From positions 682,001 through 746,000 of the forward strand of contig NZ_JAAAPJ010000001.1 of the NCBI RefSeq assembly GCF_009909145.1: a stretch of DNA of 64,000 bases, read 5' to 3'. The position numbers were made by a program, and so were the translations under genes. Shown here piece by piece: positions 26,104 through 34,703 of the stretch. This stretch comes from Corallococcus silvisoli (GTDB taxonomy: Bacteria > Myxococcota > Myxococcia > Myxococcales > Myxococcaceae). Numbering within the stretch: the stretch's first letter is position 1; the number at the start of each line of letters is the position of its first letter. Below the pieces are notes generated by a model. The model did no database searches. It was not told the origin of the DNA and worked only from the letters and a program-made list of their open reading frames with translations.

Positions 26104-28926
26104 TCAGACGAGCGGCGTGGAGCCGTCCGGCGGCGGCCGTGAAATCCAGGCGGCGATGAACACGTCCAGCTCCCCGCGCATCACGTCCTTCACTCGCGGG
26201 GTGCCGGCGCCGGTGCGCGGATCCTCCACGCGGGCGCCCCGGCCCAGGAAGTAGCGGCGGGCCTCGTCGGTGCTGGCGCCCTGGCCGGCGACGACGCGCG
26301 CGGCGATGCCCTTGAGCTCGTCCAACTCCCCGGCGCCGATGAGCGTCAGCACGCGCCCCGTCGCCTCGTCCTTCGCGGTGACCTCGTTGCGCACGCGCTG
26401 GAGGTACTCGCCCTCGCGGCTCTTCACCGGCCGGCCCTCCAGCACCAACAGCGCCCGCTCCACCTCTTCCAGCGGCCCGCCCCGGTGCACGCGCACGTAC
26501 GCGCGCTGGCGCTTCTCGTCCTCCAGGCGGCGGTGCAGGCCCGCCTCACCCGCGAGGAACCCATAGGCCCCTGGCCCGGCGATGCGCACCACCACGCGCG
26601 CGGGCGTTTCCGCCTCCGCCACGGCGATGGCCTCGTAGCCCCGGCGCTGCGCCCAGCCCAGGTACATGGTGGCCAGCTCCTGCACCCACGCGGCCTGCTG
26701 CTCGGAGGCATCGCTGGCGCAGATGTCCACCAGCGCCTCGTTGTCCAGCGGCGTGGCCCCCGCGGCCCGGAGCGCCTCCGCCATCTGCACCTCGCGCGCG
26801 ACCTCCTCCACCTGCTTCGCCGCGGAGCCCAGCTGCACCTCGTTCTTCGCCTCGCGCACCAGCCGCCGCCCGAAGAGGCACGCGGCCTCCAGGCGATCCA
26901 GCTCGCCCAACTGCGCCTCCACCGTGCGGAATGCGCGGATGACGTCCGCCGCGCGCAGTGGATCGTCCCAGAGGTTGGGCGCCTGGGTCTCCGCGAGCAG
27001 CGCGGCGCGGCGCTCCTCCAGCTCCGGCCGTCCCGCGGAGACGGCGAGCGCGCGGGCGCGGCCCACCAGCCGGTCCATCTCGATGAGCAGCGACTTGCGG
27101 TCCAGCCGGCGCTTCACCGCCGCGGCCTTGGGCGTGGGCAGCAGCAGCTGCGCCGTCACCTCGCGGGGCGGGGGAACGGGCTCCGCCACCGCGACCACCC
27201 GGCCTCCGGGACGGGACTCCACGCGCACGGGCGTCCCCGGGGGCAGGGGCCTGCGGGCGATCTCCACCGCGAGCGCCGCGGTGAGCGTCTTCTCGATTTC
27301 GCGCTGCAGGTAGCGCGCGCCGAACTGCGGCGAGTAGCCGCGCTCCACCAGCCGGTCCACCACCTCCGGCGTGACCTCCACGTCCAGGGCCCGGGCGCGG
27401 ATGCCCTCGCGCTCCAGCACGCGGCCCACCTCGCGCTGGGCGATCTTCCGGATGTCCACGCGCGACAGCGGGCGGAAGTGGCAGATGGCGTCGAAGCGGT
27501 TGAGGAACTCCGGACGGAAGGCCTCCGCGATGCGCCGGTCCACCTCCGACACCTGCTCGTCGGCGCGCTTGTGCGCGGCGAAGCCCAGGCCCGCCTCGCG
27601 GTACACCTCCGAGCCCACGTTGGACGTGGCCACGATGAGCGTGTTGTTGCAGGACACCGCTTCGCCCGCGCCGTTGACGAAGGTGCCCTCGTCGAAGAGC
27701 TGGAGGAAGCGGTCGTGCACGCTGCGGGCGGCCTTCTCGAACTCGTCCAGCAGCAGCACGGTGAACACCTTGCCGTCGAGCAGCGCGGACAGCTCTCCCC
27801 GGCGCGTCTCCAGCGCGGGGGCCCACGACGCGCCGAAGGGGACGCTCTCGTCGCCGTCGTTGGGGTAGTCCGCCATGTTGAGGCGCACCAGCCTGTCCGC
27901 GGAGCCGAAGAGGTACTCCGCGAGCAGCTTCGCCAGCTGCGTCTTGCCCACGCCGGTGGGGCCGGCGAAGAGGAACACCCCCAGCGGGCGGCGCGGGTCG
28001 TTGAGCCCCGCCTTGAGCAGCGCCACCGAGCGCAGCACCGCGGCCACCGCGTCCGTCTGGCCGAGCAGCCGCTCCCCGAAGAAGCGCTCCGTCTCCTCCA
28101 GGTCCAGCGGCATCGCGTCGTCCACGACGAAGCGGGGCAGGCGCGTGGCGGCGCAGAAGCGCGTGAGCACGTCCTCCGGCCCCACGTGGTCGCGCGCCAC
28201 GCCCGCGGCCTCCGCCGCCGTCTCCTTGAGCAGCTCAATCGCCTTGCGTGGCATGTGCTGCGCCAGGAGGAACTTCGCGGACAGCCGGAGCGCCAGGTCG
28301 CACGCGGCCGGGTCGATGGGCAGCCGCAGCTCGCGCTCCAGCTCCTCCGCCACGCGGCCGACGATCCAGCGGGCCTTGTCCAGCGGGGGCTCGTGGAGGG
28401 GCAGCAGGTGGAGCCGCTCCGCCAGGGCCTCGTCGGCGCGCAGCAGCTCCTGCACGCGCTTGGGCTCCGTCTCGAAGATGAAGCGGAGGCCGCCGGTGCG
28501 CAGCGCGCGCACGGCCACCGGCGCCAGGGGGCCGCCCAGGGCCACCGGCAGGTCCCGGATGTAGACGATGGGGCAGGGGTGGCGGCCCAGGTGGATGAGC
28601 AGCTCCTCGAAGCTCTCCGCCGCCTGACGCTGGGTGCTGCGCGCCAGGATGTTGGCGACGGACACCTCCACGAGTCGCGCATGGGCCAGGTCGCCGTCCA
28701 CGCGGCCCTCCGCGATGCGGCGGGCCACCTCCTGGACGAGCGCGCTCTTGCCCACGCCGGGCTCGCCCGCGAGGAGCGGGTGCTTGCCGCCCCGAGCCAG
28801 CAGGCCCAGCACCTCCGTCACGGCGGTGTCCACGCCGTGGGCGGCGGGGAGCTTCCCCTCGCGCGCCATCGCGGTGAGGTCGCGGTCGATGAGCCGCTCC
28901 TGATCTTCGTTCTTCCTCGTCGCCAT
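26104..28926 (-). CDS. Clp-type double AAA+ ATPase fused to a GGQ-less release factor 2 domain
   Basis: 940 residues. Domain D1 (about 30-265) has Walker A GEPGVGKS (54-61) but a degenerate Walker B (IVYIRD, 120-125). D2 (about 280-590) is intact: Walker A GPTGVGKT (322-329), Walker B VLLLDE (390-395), Arg finger NRFD, sensor-2 GARYLQ. An LGF tripeptide (447-449) sits where ClpA/ClpC/ClpX carry the ClpP-docking loop, absent from ClpB. Residues ~605-930 match release factor 2: helices with NLWDDP, then EQQAAWVQELATMYLGWAQRRGY, GAYGFLAGEAGLHR, and the RF2 C-terminus (RVEDPRTG...VMRGELDVFIAAW). The stretch holding the catalytic GGQ loop is replaced and no GGQ exists. It lacks a Clp_N domain. Probably a ribosome-directed unfoldase; the function is inferred. 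Confidence 0.9.
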   Translation of the reverse strand: MATRKNEDQERLIDRDLTAMAREGKLPAAHGVDTAVTEVLGLLARGGKHPLLAGEPGVGKSALVQEVARRIAEGRVDGDLAHARLVEVSVANILARSTQRQAAESFEELLIHLGRHPCPIVYIRDLPVALGGPLAPVAVRALRTGGLRFIFETEPKRVQELLRADEALAERLHLLPLHEPPLDKARWIVGRVAEELERELRLPIDPAACDLALRLSAKFLLAQHMPRKAIELLKETAAEAAGVARDHVGPEDVLTRFCAATRLPRFVVDDAMPLDLEETERFFGERLLGQTDAVAAVLRSVALLKAGLNDPRRPLGVFLFAGPTGVGKTQLAKLLAEYLFGSADRLVRLNMADYPNDGDESVPFGASWAPALETRRGELSALLDGKVFTVLLLDEFEKAARSVHDRFLQLFDEGTFVNGAGEAVSCNNTLIVATSNVGSEVYREAGLGFAAHKRADEQVSEVDRRIAEAFRPEFLNRFDAICHFRPLSRVDIRKIAQREVGRVLEREGIRARALDVEVTPEVVDRLVERGYSPQFGARYLQREIEKTLTAALAVEIARRPLPPGTPVRVESRPGGRVVAVAEPVPPPREVTAQLLLPTPKAAAVKRRLDRKSLLIEMDRLVGRARALAVSAGRPELEERRAALLAETQAPNLWDDPLRAADVIRAFRTVEAQLGELDRLEAACLFGRRLVREAKNEVQLGSAAKQVEEVAREVQMAEALRAAGATPLDNEALVDICASDASEQQAAWVQELATMYLGWAQRRGYEAIAVAEAETPARVVVRIAGPGAYGFLAGEAGLHRRLEDEKRQRAYVRVHRGGPLEEVERALLVLEGRPVKSREGEYLQRVRNEVTAKDEATGRVLTLIGAGELDELKGIAARVVAGQGASTDEARRYFLGRGARVEDPRTGAGTPRVKDVMRGELDVFIAAWISRPPPDGSTPLV

Positions 28927-29010
28927 GGTGTGGTCCGGAACGCCCCCTCGACGTGCGGCACTCTAACCGTTGCGGCGCGGAAGCGAAGTCCCGGCCCATC
29001 TGGCCCGGGA

Positions 29011-29553
29011 CTACGCCTCCAGCTCCGTGTGCCAATAGGCCACGTCCCTCAGGAACTTGCGCCAGGACAGCGGCATGCCCTTCTCCACGAGGAAGGACAG
29101 GGCCACGGCTTCCGGCAGCCGCTTCGGCTTCGAGGGCACGGTGCGCAGCGTCATGCGCGCCTGGGCCGGGGTGCGGTTCCCCTTGCGCTGATTGCAGGGC
29201 ACGCAGGCGATGACGATGTTCTCCCAGCTGGTGCGGCCGCCCTGGGCGCGCGGCAGCACGTGGTCATACGTGGCTTCCGGGCGGGTGACCTTGTGGCCGC
29301 AGTACTGGCAGCGGCAGTGGTCGCGCTGGTAGACGCTCTCCCGGCTGAAGCGGATGCCGCGCGGGCCCTTCCACAGGGCGCGCACGAAGCGGATGACGGA
29401 CGGCATGCGCAGCTCGACCGTCACCGAACGGATGACGCGATCCTCGTACTCCTCCACGACCTCCACCTTGCCCTGGAACAGCAGCATGACGGCGCGTTGC
29501 CACGGGATGCGTGCGACGGGTTCATAGGACTGGCTCAGCACCAGCGTTTCCAT
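29011..29553 (-). CDS. HNH endonuclease
   Basis: 180 residues. The HNH/McrA-like core is evident: two CxxC zinc pairs (CQYC and CVPC), the metal-binding His in YDHVLPRAQGG, and the Asn of WENIVIACVPCNQRKGN. The N-terminal ~70 residues (LVLSQSYEPVARIPWQRAVM) are typical of a widespread bacterial HNH subfamily encoded outside restriction operons. Its DNA or RNA target is unknown. It starts 23 nt downstream of the tRNA-like genes on the same strand and may share their transcript. Confidence 0.9.
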   Translation of the reverse strand: METLVLSQSYEPVARIPWQRAVMLLFQGKVEVVEEYEDRVIRSVTVELRMPSVIRFVRALWKGPRGIRFSRESVYQRDHCRCQYCGHKVTRPEATYDHVLPRAQGGRTSWENIVIACVPCNQRKGNRTPAQARMTLRTVPSKPKRLPEAVALSFLVEKGMPLSWRKFLRDVAYWHTELEA

Positions 29554-29576
29554 GACACGGGGCCTTTCGGGCGGGA

Positions 29577-29644
29577 CAGGCCGTCAGGGAGTCGAACCCC
29601 GCGCATCTGGATTTGGAGTCCAGACCGCACCCGGTGCACGGCCT
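29577..29644 (-). tRNA. tRNA-Trp-like gene (anticodon CCA) with minimal D-arm
   Basis: On the minus strand: 7-bp acceptor AGGCCGT/ACGGCCT (perfect), anticodon stem CTGGA/TCCAG with loop CTCCAAA, giving anticodon CCA, and a T-arm CGGGG-TTCGACT-CCCTG. Only 14 nt separate acceptor and anticodon stems, where a normal tRNA has about 19; the D-arm is at most GCAC-CGG-GTGC. No 3' CCA is encoded. The rest is tRNA-like enough to be deliberate. It may be a true but unusual tRNA, a tRNA-like RNA, or a decayed gene. Confidence 0.6.
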
Positions 29645-29655
29645 CTGAGTGGAAG

Positions 29656-29740
29656 TGGGGACGCTGGGAGTCGAACCCAGCGGGCTTTCAAGGGCTCTGG
29701 CTCTACAGGCCAGCGCGTCTCCGTAACGCTCTACGTCCCC
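29656..29740 (-). tRNA. Class II tRNA gene, anticodon GTA (Tyr) by position
   Basis: 85 nt on the minus strand: acceptor GGGGACG/CGTCCCC, D stem GCGT/ACGC, anticodon stem CTGGC/GCCAG with loop CTGTAGA (anticodon GTA after U33, G at position 37), a 16-nt long variable region, and T-arm CTGGG-TTCGACT-CCCAG. A long variable arm fits bacterial tRNA-Tyr. However, the GAGACGC before the anticodon stem and G37 are more like tRNA-Leu, so identity is not certain. No CCA is encoded. It lies 11 nt before the tRNA-Trp-like gene. Confidence 0.7.
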
Positions 29741-29769
29741 GGAAGGTGCGCGGGAGCCCGGACGCGAAA

Positions 29770-29803
29770 GAGGCCGGGTTCCCTTGGGGGGAAGCCCGGC
29801 CTC
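29770..29803 (-). terminator. Strong hairpin, probable terminator of the small peptide gene
   Basis: GAGGCCGGG and CCCGGCCTC form a 9-bp stem, extended imperfectly inward. On the minus strand the stem is followed by TTTC. It lies 38 nt after the stop of the 52-residue peptide gene and before the tRNA genes. Confidence 0.55.
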
Positions 29804-29841
29804 CAGGTGCCGTGCGCCGTCAGGGACGGAGCGCGGAGCCT

Positions 29842-30000
29842 TCAGGAGCCGGGCGAGGCGATGCGATAGGACGCGAAGTCCCGCCAGCGGCACGGGGAAG
29901 GAGCGGTGACCGGGCCGGGACGCGAGGACGCTTCGATGCCGTGACCGGAAGGATTCGGGTGCTTGAGGTTCATCGGGGCCTGCTTCGTCGCCGTGCGCAT
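29842..30000 (-). CDS. Small peptide of 52 residues, unknown
   Basis: A short frame starting MRTATKQAPMNLKHPNPSGH, with AAGGAG placed 8 nt before its ATG, the best ribosome site in the neighbourhood, and a hairpin terminator downstream. The peptide is rich in Pro, Ser, Ala and basic residues, with one Cys, and has no signal peptide or membrane helix. I recognise no family. It could be a small regulatory protein or a modified-peptide precursor, though no modification enzyme is adjacent. It lies between the tRNA-like genes and the divergent oxidoreductase. Confidence 0.5.
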   Translation of the reverse strand: MRTATKQAPMNLKHPNPSGHGIEASSRPGPVTAPSPCRWRDFASYRIASPGS

Positions 30001-30084
30001 GGGGACCGCTCCTTTCGCTCCCGAGGGACGCGGGCGGAAATTCAGTCCTGACAAGCAGGCGTCGCGGTCGTTAGGAATCCGCGC

Positions 30085-31056
30085 ATGAAAGCCATCCGCT
30101 ATCACCAGGTGGGAGGGCCGGAGGTCCTCCAATGGGAAGACACGCCGGAGCCCGTGCCGGGGCCGGGAGAGGTCCTGTTGCGCGTCCATGCCGCGGGCGT
30201 GAACTTCGCGGACACCGAGCGCCGCCGGGGCCTGTACGACGCCCAGGTTCCCCTGCCGCGCATCCTGGGCAGCGAGGCCGCGGGCGTGGTGCGCGCGGTG
30301 GGTCCGGGCGTGGATCCGTCCTGGGTGGGACGCCGGGTGGTGGCCTTGACGAAGGGCGCCTACGCGGAGGCCGCGCTCGCGCCGGTGAGCGAGCTGCTGG
30401 CGCTCCCACCGGAGGTGTCATTCGCGGAGGCCGCCGCGCTGCTGGTGCAGGGGCTGACGGCGTACCACGTGGTGCACACGGTGGGGCGGGTGGAGGCGGG
30501 GCAGACGGTGCTCATCCACGCGGCGGCCGGAGGCGTGGGAGTGCTGGCGGTGCAGCTGGCGAAGGCCGCGGGCGCGCGGGTCATCGGGACGGTGTCGGGC
30601 GAGGCGAAGGCGAAGCTCGCGCGGGAGGTGGGGGCGGACGACGTCATCCGCTACGACCAGGAGGACGTCGCGGCGCGGGTCCAGGCGCTGACCCAGGGAC
30701 GCGGGGTGGAGTGGGTGCTGGATTCGGTGGGCGCGAGCACGTGGCAGGCCAGCGTGGACGCGCTGGCGCCCTTCGGTCACCTGGTGAGCTATGGCAACGC
30801 CAGTGGCCCGCCGCCGCTCGTCGAGGTGGAGTCCCTCTACGCGAAGTCGCTCACCGTGAGCGCGTACTGGCTGCGCACCCCTGTATCCCCGGAGGTGCAG
30901 CGCCGGGCGCGCGAGGCGCTGCTGGCGGAGGTCGTGGCGAAGCGACTGCGCATCGTCGTGGGCCTGACGCTGCCGCTGTCCCAGGCTGGCGAGGCCCACC
31001 GCCAGTTGGAGGGGCGGAGCACGGTGGGCAAGGTCGTGCTGGTCTCGGAGGACTGA
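30085..31056 (+). CDS. NADPH:quinone oxidoreductase (zinc-free MDR family)
   Basis: 323 residues. It has the QOR-type GroES-like N-terminus (MKAIRYHQVGGPEVLQWED; VHAAGVNFADTERRRG) and Rossmann motif AAAGGVGVLAVQLAKAAGA; the alcohol-dehydrogenase zinc ligands are absent. Such enzymes reduce quinones or enones with NADPH. It is convergent with the broken MFS gene. Confidence 0.9.
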   Translation: MKAIRYHQVGGPEVLQWEDTPEPVPGPGEVLLRVHAAGVNFADTERRRGLYDAQVPLPRILGSEAAGVVRAVGPGVDPSWVGRRVVALTKGAYAEAALAPVSELLALPPEVSFAEAAALLVQGLTAYHVVHTVGRVEAGQTVLIHAAAGGVGVLAVQLAKAAGARVIGTVSGEAKAKLAREVGADDVIRYDQEDVAARVQALTQGRGVEWVLDSVGASTWQASVDALAPFGHLVSYGNASGPPPLVEVESLYAKSLTVSAYWLRTPVSPEVQRRAREALLAEVVAKRLRIVVGLTLPLSQAGEAHRQLEGRSTVGKVVLVSED

Positions 31057-31061
31057 GCCTT

Positions 31062-32339
31062 TCAGCGCGGCGCCGCCGTGCCCACCACGGGCGGCGCCTG
31101 GACGCTCCCACGTCCGATGCGCAGCACCACTCCCGCCGCCGCGAGGCAGATGACGCCCGCGACCACCCAGGCGGGGGTGTACGTCTCCAGCGAGGTGCGG
31201 ATGACGCCCGCGCCCAGGGCCCCCAGGCCCGCGCCCACCTAGTGCGCGGCCACCACCCAGCCGAAGGCGATGGGCCCGTCCTCCACGCCCACCGTCTGCG
31301 TCGTTAGCCGCACCGTCGGCGGCACCGTGGCGATCCAATCCAGGCCGTAGAACACCGCGAACAGCGGCAGCCCGAAGACGGACAGCTCGAAGGCGCTCGG
31401 CAGATAGAGCAGCGCCAGCCCCCGCAGGCCGTAGTACCAGAAGAGCAGCCAGCGGTTGTCGAAGCGGTCCGACATCCATCCGCTCGCCGTGGTGCCCACC
31501 AGGTCGAAGATGCCCATCAGCGCGAGCAGCCCCGCGGCCCGCACCTCCGGGATGCCGTGGTCCATGCACGCGGGAATCAGGTGCGTGCCCACCAGCCCGT
31601 TCGTCGTCGCGCCGCAGATGAAGAAGCTTCCTGCGAGCAGCCAGAAGTCGCGCTTGCCTGACGCTCGCTTCAGCGCCCCCAGCGCGTTGGCGAGCGGGTT
31701 GACGCTGGAGCCCTTCGCCTCCTCCGCGTCCGGTGCGGCCCCGTAGGGCGCAAGCCCCACGTCCGACGGACGGTCGCGCACCAGCCACGCGACCAGCGGG
31801 ATGACACAGGCCACCACGCCCGCGACGGTGAAGGACACGACGCGCCAGCCGTGGTGCTCCACCAGCATCGCGAGCAGCGGCAGGAAGACGAGCTGCCCCG
31901 TCGCGGTGCTCGCGGTGAGCAGGCCCATCACCAGCCCGCGCCTCGCCACGAACCAGTGCTGGACCACGGTGGCGCCCAGCACCATCGCCGTCGTTCCCGT
32001 GCCCAACCCCACCAGCACGCCCCAGAAGAGGATCAACTGCCAGGGCGCGTGGATGAAGTTCGTCAGCGCGACGCCCAGGGTGATGATGCAGAGCGAGACC
32101 AGCGTCGTGCGCCGGATGCCGAACTTCTGCATCAGCGCGGCGGCGAACGGCCCCACGAGTCCGTAGAGCACCAGGTTCACCGACACGGCCGAGGAGACGA
32201 GCGCCCGGCTCCAGCCGAACTCCCGCTCCAGCGGGACGATGAAGACGCTCGGTGTCGCGCGCACGCCCGCCGCGCAGAGGAGCACCGCGAAGATGGTCGC
32301 GGCCACCACCCAGGCATAATGAACGCGGTGGGTCCTCAT
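31062..32339 (-). pseudogene. MFS transporter interrupted by an in-frame amber codon
   Basis: The frame reads as a 12-helix major-facilitator protein of the monocarboxylate/oxalate-antiporter type (VHYAWVVAATIFAVLLCAAG; DRFDNRW loop). It stops at TAG 31239-31241 after 366 residues (…GWVVAAH). The same frame then runs 58 more codons to a TGA at 31062, encoding VGAGLGALGAGVIRT and a final hydrophobic helix, exactly the missing last part of the family. A single CAG-to-TAG change (Gln expected in AAHQVGAGLGA) explains it. Without the last helix or helices the product is probably inactive, unless read through. A sequencing error is possible. Confidence 0.85.
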
Positions 32340-32428
32340 GACGGTGTCTCCTCGATACGGGCACGCCGTGCCCCACGTATACTTTCCGCCGGTGTGTCGA
32401 CGTGACGCGCCCGCTTCCTGGAACCGCG

Positions 32429-32932
32429 ATGTCCCAAGACGACCCCCTGCGCACCCTCTGCAACTGTCTGGCGCTGCGGCAGGCGAGCCGCCATGTCACC
32501 CAGTTCTATGACCAGGTGCTCGCGCCCAGCGGCATCCGGACGACGCAGTACTCCATCCTCCACCGTGCCCAGACGCAGGGGCCGCTGACGGTGAACGCGC
32601 TGGCGGACCAGCTCGTGATGGACCCCTCCACGCTCACCCACAACCTCCGGCCCCTCTTGAAGGACGGGCTCGTGGTGCTGGAGGTGGGCCGCACCGACCG
32701 GCGCCAGCGGGCCATCGCCATCACCCCGGAAGGGCAGGGCGTCTACCGCAAGGCCCGGCCCCTCTGGCTGCGCGCCCAGGCCGACTTCGAGCGCGCCGTG
32801 GGCAACACCCAGGCGACCGCGCTGAGGGACCTGCTGGCCACCGTCGCCCGGACCGGGCTGGGCCAGGGCGAGGCCGAAGCCGAAGCCGAAGCCCCTCTGG
32901 CCCCCACGGCCGCGTCCCGCCGCCGTCGCTGA
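32429..32932 (+). CDS. MarR-family transcriptional regulator
   Basis: 167 residues. Winged-helix pattern: FYDQVLAPSGIRTTQYSILH, NALADQLVMDPSTLTHNLRPLLKDG, then the wing VGRTDRRQRAIAITPEG. The C-terminus has a repeated Glu-Ala stretch. The ATG at 32429 (MSQDDPL) is chosen; a GTG at 32402 would add nine residues. It is divergent from the MFS gene, with a 89-bp gap holding the shared promoter; it probably represses that transporter. A Cys pair (CNC) near residue 11 might sense oxidants. Confidence 0.87.
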   Translation: MSQDDPLRTLCNCLALRQASRHVTQFYDQVLAPSGIRTTQYSILHRAQTQGPLTVNALADQLVMDPSTLTHNLRPLLKDGLVVLEVGRTDRRQRAIAITPEGQGVYRKARPLWLRAQADFERAVGNTQATALRDLLATVARTGLGQGEAEAEAEAPLAPTAASRRRR

Positions 32933-32948
32933 GCGCATCCGCACGGCT

Positions 32949-34067
32949 TCATTCCCCCTCGAGGAACGCGAGGAACGCGGCGACCTGCTCCGCCCACAGC
33001 TCCGGGTGCGCCTGGGTGAAGTGGCCGAAGGAGCGCGCATCGCCTGCCTGGACGACGAAGCGGCCGTGCTTCACCCGGGGCATCAGCGCCTCCAGCGTGC
33101 GCAGCGAGACGGGGTTGAACTCGTCGTCGGAGAAGTTGAGCGCGAACACGCGGGCCTGGATGGCCCCGAGCCCCGCCTCCGGGTCGTAGTCCCGGGAAGA
33201 CTCCAGCGAGTACAGGATGTCATTCGCATCCATGCCTTCGGCCTGCGCCATGGCGGACGCGATGAAGGCGTCCGCCGCCGGCGCGTCCGGGAGCGTCGCC
33301 TGGAGGTGCGGCACCCCATCCAGCATCATCCGGAAGACCGGGAACGCCTCCCGCCAGCCTCGGGGCGGCGCGGTGTAGTCACCGTTCCTCCACTCCGGGT
33401 CTTCGCGAATCTGGCGCGACACGAAGCGGCGCCACAGCAGGTTGCGTCCCGCGATGCGCGTCGGCAACGAGACGATGGGCATCACGCCCTCCACCGCCTC
33501 TGGATACAGCTCGCTCCAGAGCCACGCGTTCATGCCTCCCATGGACAGGCCCACGATGGCGTGCAGGCGCGAAATGCCCAGCGTCCCGGTGACGAGCTGG
33601 TGCTGGAGCGCCACCATGTCCCTGTAGCCGTAGGCAGGGAACTTCATGCGCGCGCCGTCGCTCGGCTTGCTGGAACGACCGTGGCCCACGCTGTCCGGGA
33701 AGATGAGGAAGTACTTCGTCGCGTCCAGCGGGCGCCCCGGCGCGAACAGCGCGTCCTGGAAGGGCTTGCCGCGCAACACCTCGCCGCTTGCCCCCGTCCA
33801 GTGCAGCATCAGCACCGCGTTCGTCACCGCGCCGGACGCATCCCTGCGCGGTGTGCCCAGCGTCGCGTAGTGGATGCGCACCTCCGGAAGCACCATCCCG
33901 TCCTGGAAGCGGTGGCCGGTGAAGATCGCATCCGCTTCATGCACCTCCGGGAACGGCGACTGCGGGATGTCCGCGGCGGGGGGACGCGCGGCGGCGCACC
34001 CCACGATCAGGACGCTCAGGCCCAGCAGGAGGGGCAGACAGGAGGACGGCCAGCGCGCGGAACCCAT
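32949..34067 (-). CDS. Lipoprotein alpha/beta-hydrolase, homoserine acetyltransferase-like
   Basis: 372 residues. The lipoprotein signal ends with lipobox IVGC. The catalytic triad can be read as Ser in VGLSMGG, Asp in LNFSDDEFNP and His in SFGHFTQ. The sequence (LHWTGASG, FPDSVGHGRSSKPSDG) matches the MetX-like branch of alpha/beta-hydrolases, but periplasmic/outer-membrane location argues against a methionine role, so it is probably an esterase or acyl-transfer enzyme of unknown substrate. The start is placed at MGSARW before the signal; longer frames add non-signal residues. Confidence 0.82.
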   Translation of the reverse strand: MGSARWPSSCLPLLLGLSVLIVGCAAARPPAADIPQSPFPEVHEADAIFTGHRFQDGMVLPEVRIHYATLGTPRRDASGAVTNAVLMLHWTGASGEVLRGKPFQDALFAPGRPLDATKYFLIFPDSVGHGRSSKPSDGARMKFPAYGYRDMVALQHQLVTGTLGISRLHAIVGLSMGGMNAWLWSELYPEAVEGVMPIVSLPTRIAGRNLLWRRFVSRQIREDPEWRNGDYTAPPRGWREAFPVFRMMLDGVPHLQATLPDAPAADAFIASAMAQAEGMDANDILYSLESSRDYDPEAGLGAIQARVFALNFSDDEFNPVSLRTLEALMPRVKHGRFVVQAGDARSFGHFTQAHPELWAEQVAAFLAFLEGE

Positions 34068-34233
34068 CACGTCGGCATGAATAGCTGTATATGCAGCTAC
34101 TGTAAAGCCGCCCCGGTCAGGGACTGGGGGGCTTGGGGGGCGCGCGGCGCGGCCGGACAAACCTGACATAAGGCTGTCACTGGCCGGGGGGATAAGGGGT
34201 GCGTTCCCTCAACGCGGCACCGGAGAAGACGCC

Positions 34234-34689
34234 ATGACCCAGAACGACACCCAGCAGAAGAACCCTGCCCAGCGCGGCTTGCAGACCTACGCGGGCGGCT
34301 GCCTGTGCGGCGCCGTGCGTTACGAGGCCACCGTGGACCTGGCGCGCGTGACGCGCTGCAACTGCACCATCTGCATGAAGTACGGCTACGGCGGCGGCAC
34401 GGGGATGAAGCCGGACGCCTTCCGGCTCCTGAAGGGCCAGGAGGCCATCAAGAAGTACGGGCGCGACGGCAGCCCCAACACCCGTAGCTTCTGCAAGAAC
34501 TGCGGCGTCGTGTGCTTTGGCGACGGCGACGTGCCGGAGCTGGGCGGGAAGTTCGTCTCCATCTACGTCAACACCCTGGATGACGTGGATCCGTCGCTGC
34601 TCACCTTCGGGTACTGGGACGGCCGGCACGACAACTGGGCGGCGGGGCTGCGCTCCACGCCGTGGCCCTTCCAGCCCACCGTCTCCTGA
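34234..34689 (+). CDS. GFA/CENP-V family zinc protein
   Basis: 151 residues. Zinc ligands of the glutathione-dependent formaldehyde-activating (GFA) family are present: CLCGAVRYE, CNCTICMK and CKNCGVVCF. Family members include S-hydroxymethylglutathione synthase, but most, including probably this one, have unknown activity. It stands alone. Confidence 0.87.
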   Translation: MTQNDTQQKNPAQRGLQTYAGGCLCGAVRYEATVDLARVTRCNCTICMKYGYGGGTGMKPDAFRLLKGQEAIKKYGRDGSPNTRSFCKNCGVVCFGDGDVPELGGKFVSIYVNTLDDVDPSLLTFGYWDGRHDNWAAGLRSTPWPFQPTVS

Positions 34690-34703
34690 CGGCACCCCAG
34701 GAG

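Noticed and set aside
26485..30051. Plus-strand open frame of 1188 codons over the Clp-RF2 gene, HNH gene and tRNAs
   Set aside because: It runs through a well-supported gene, a second gene and tRNA genes on the other strand and has typical antisense composition (Gln/His/Arg/Leu).
31239..31241. Amber codon as pyrrolysine or suppressed by the nearby tRNA
   Set aside because: Neither tRNA-like gene has a CTA anticodon, and no pyl genes are present; a point mutation is simpler.
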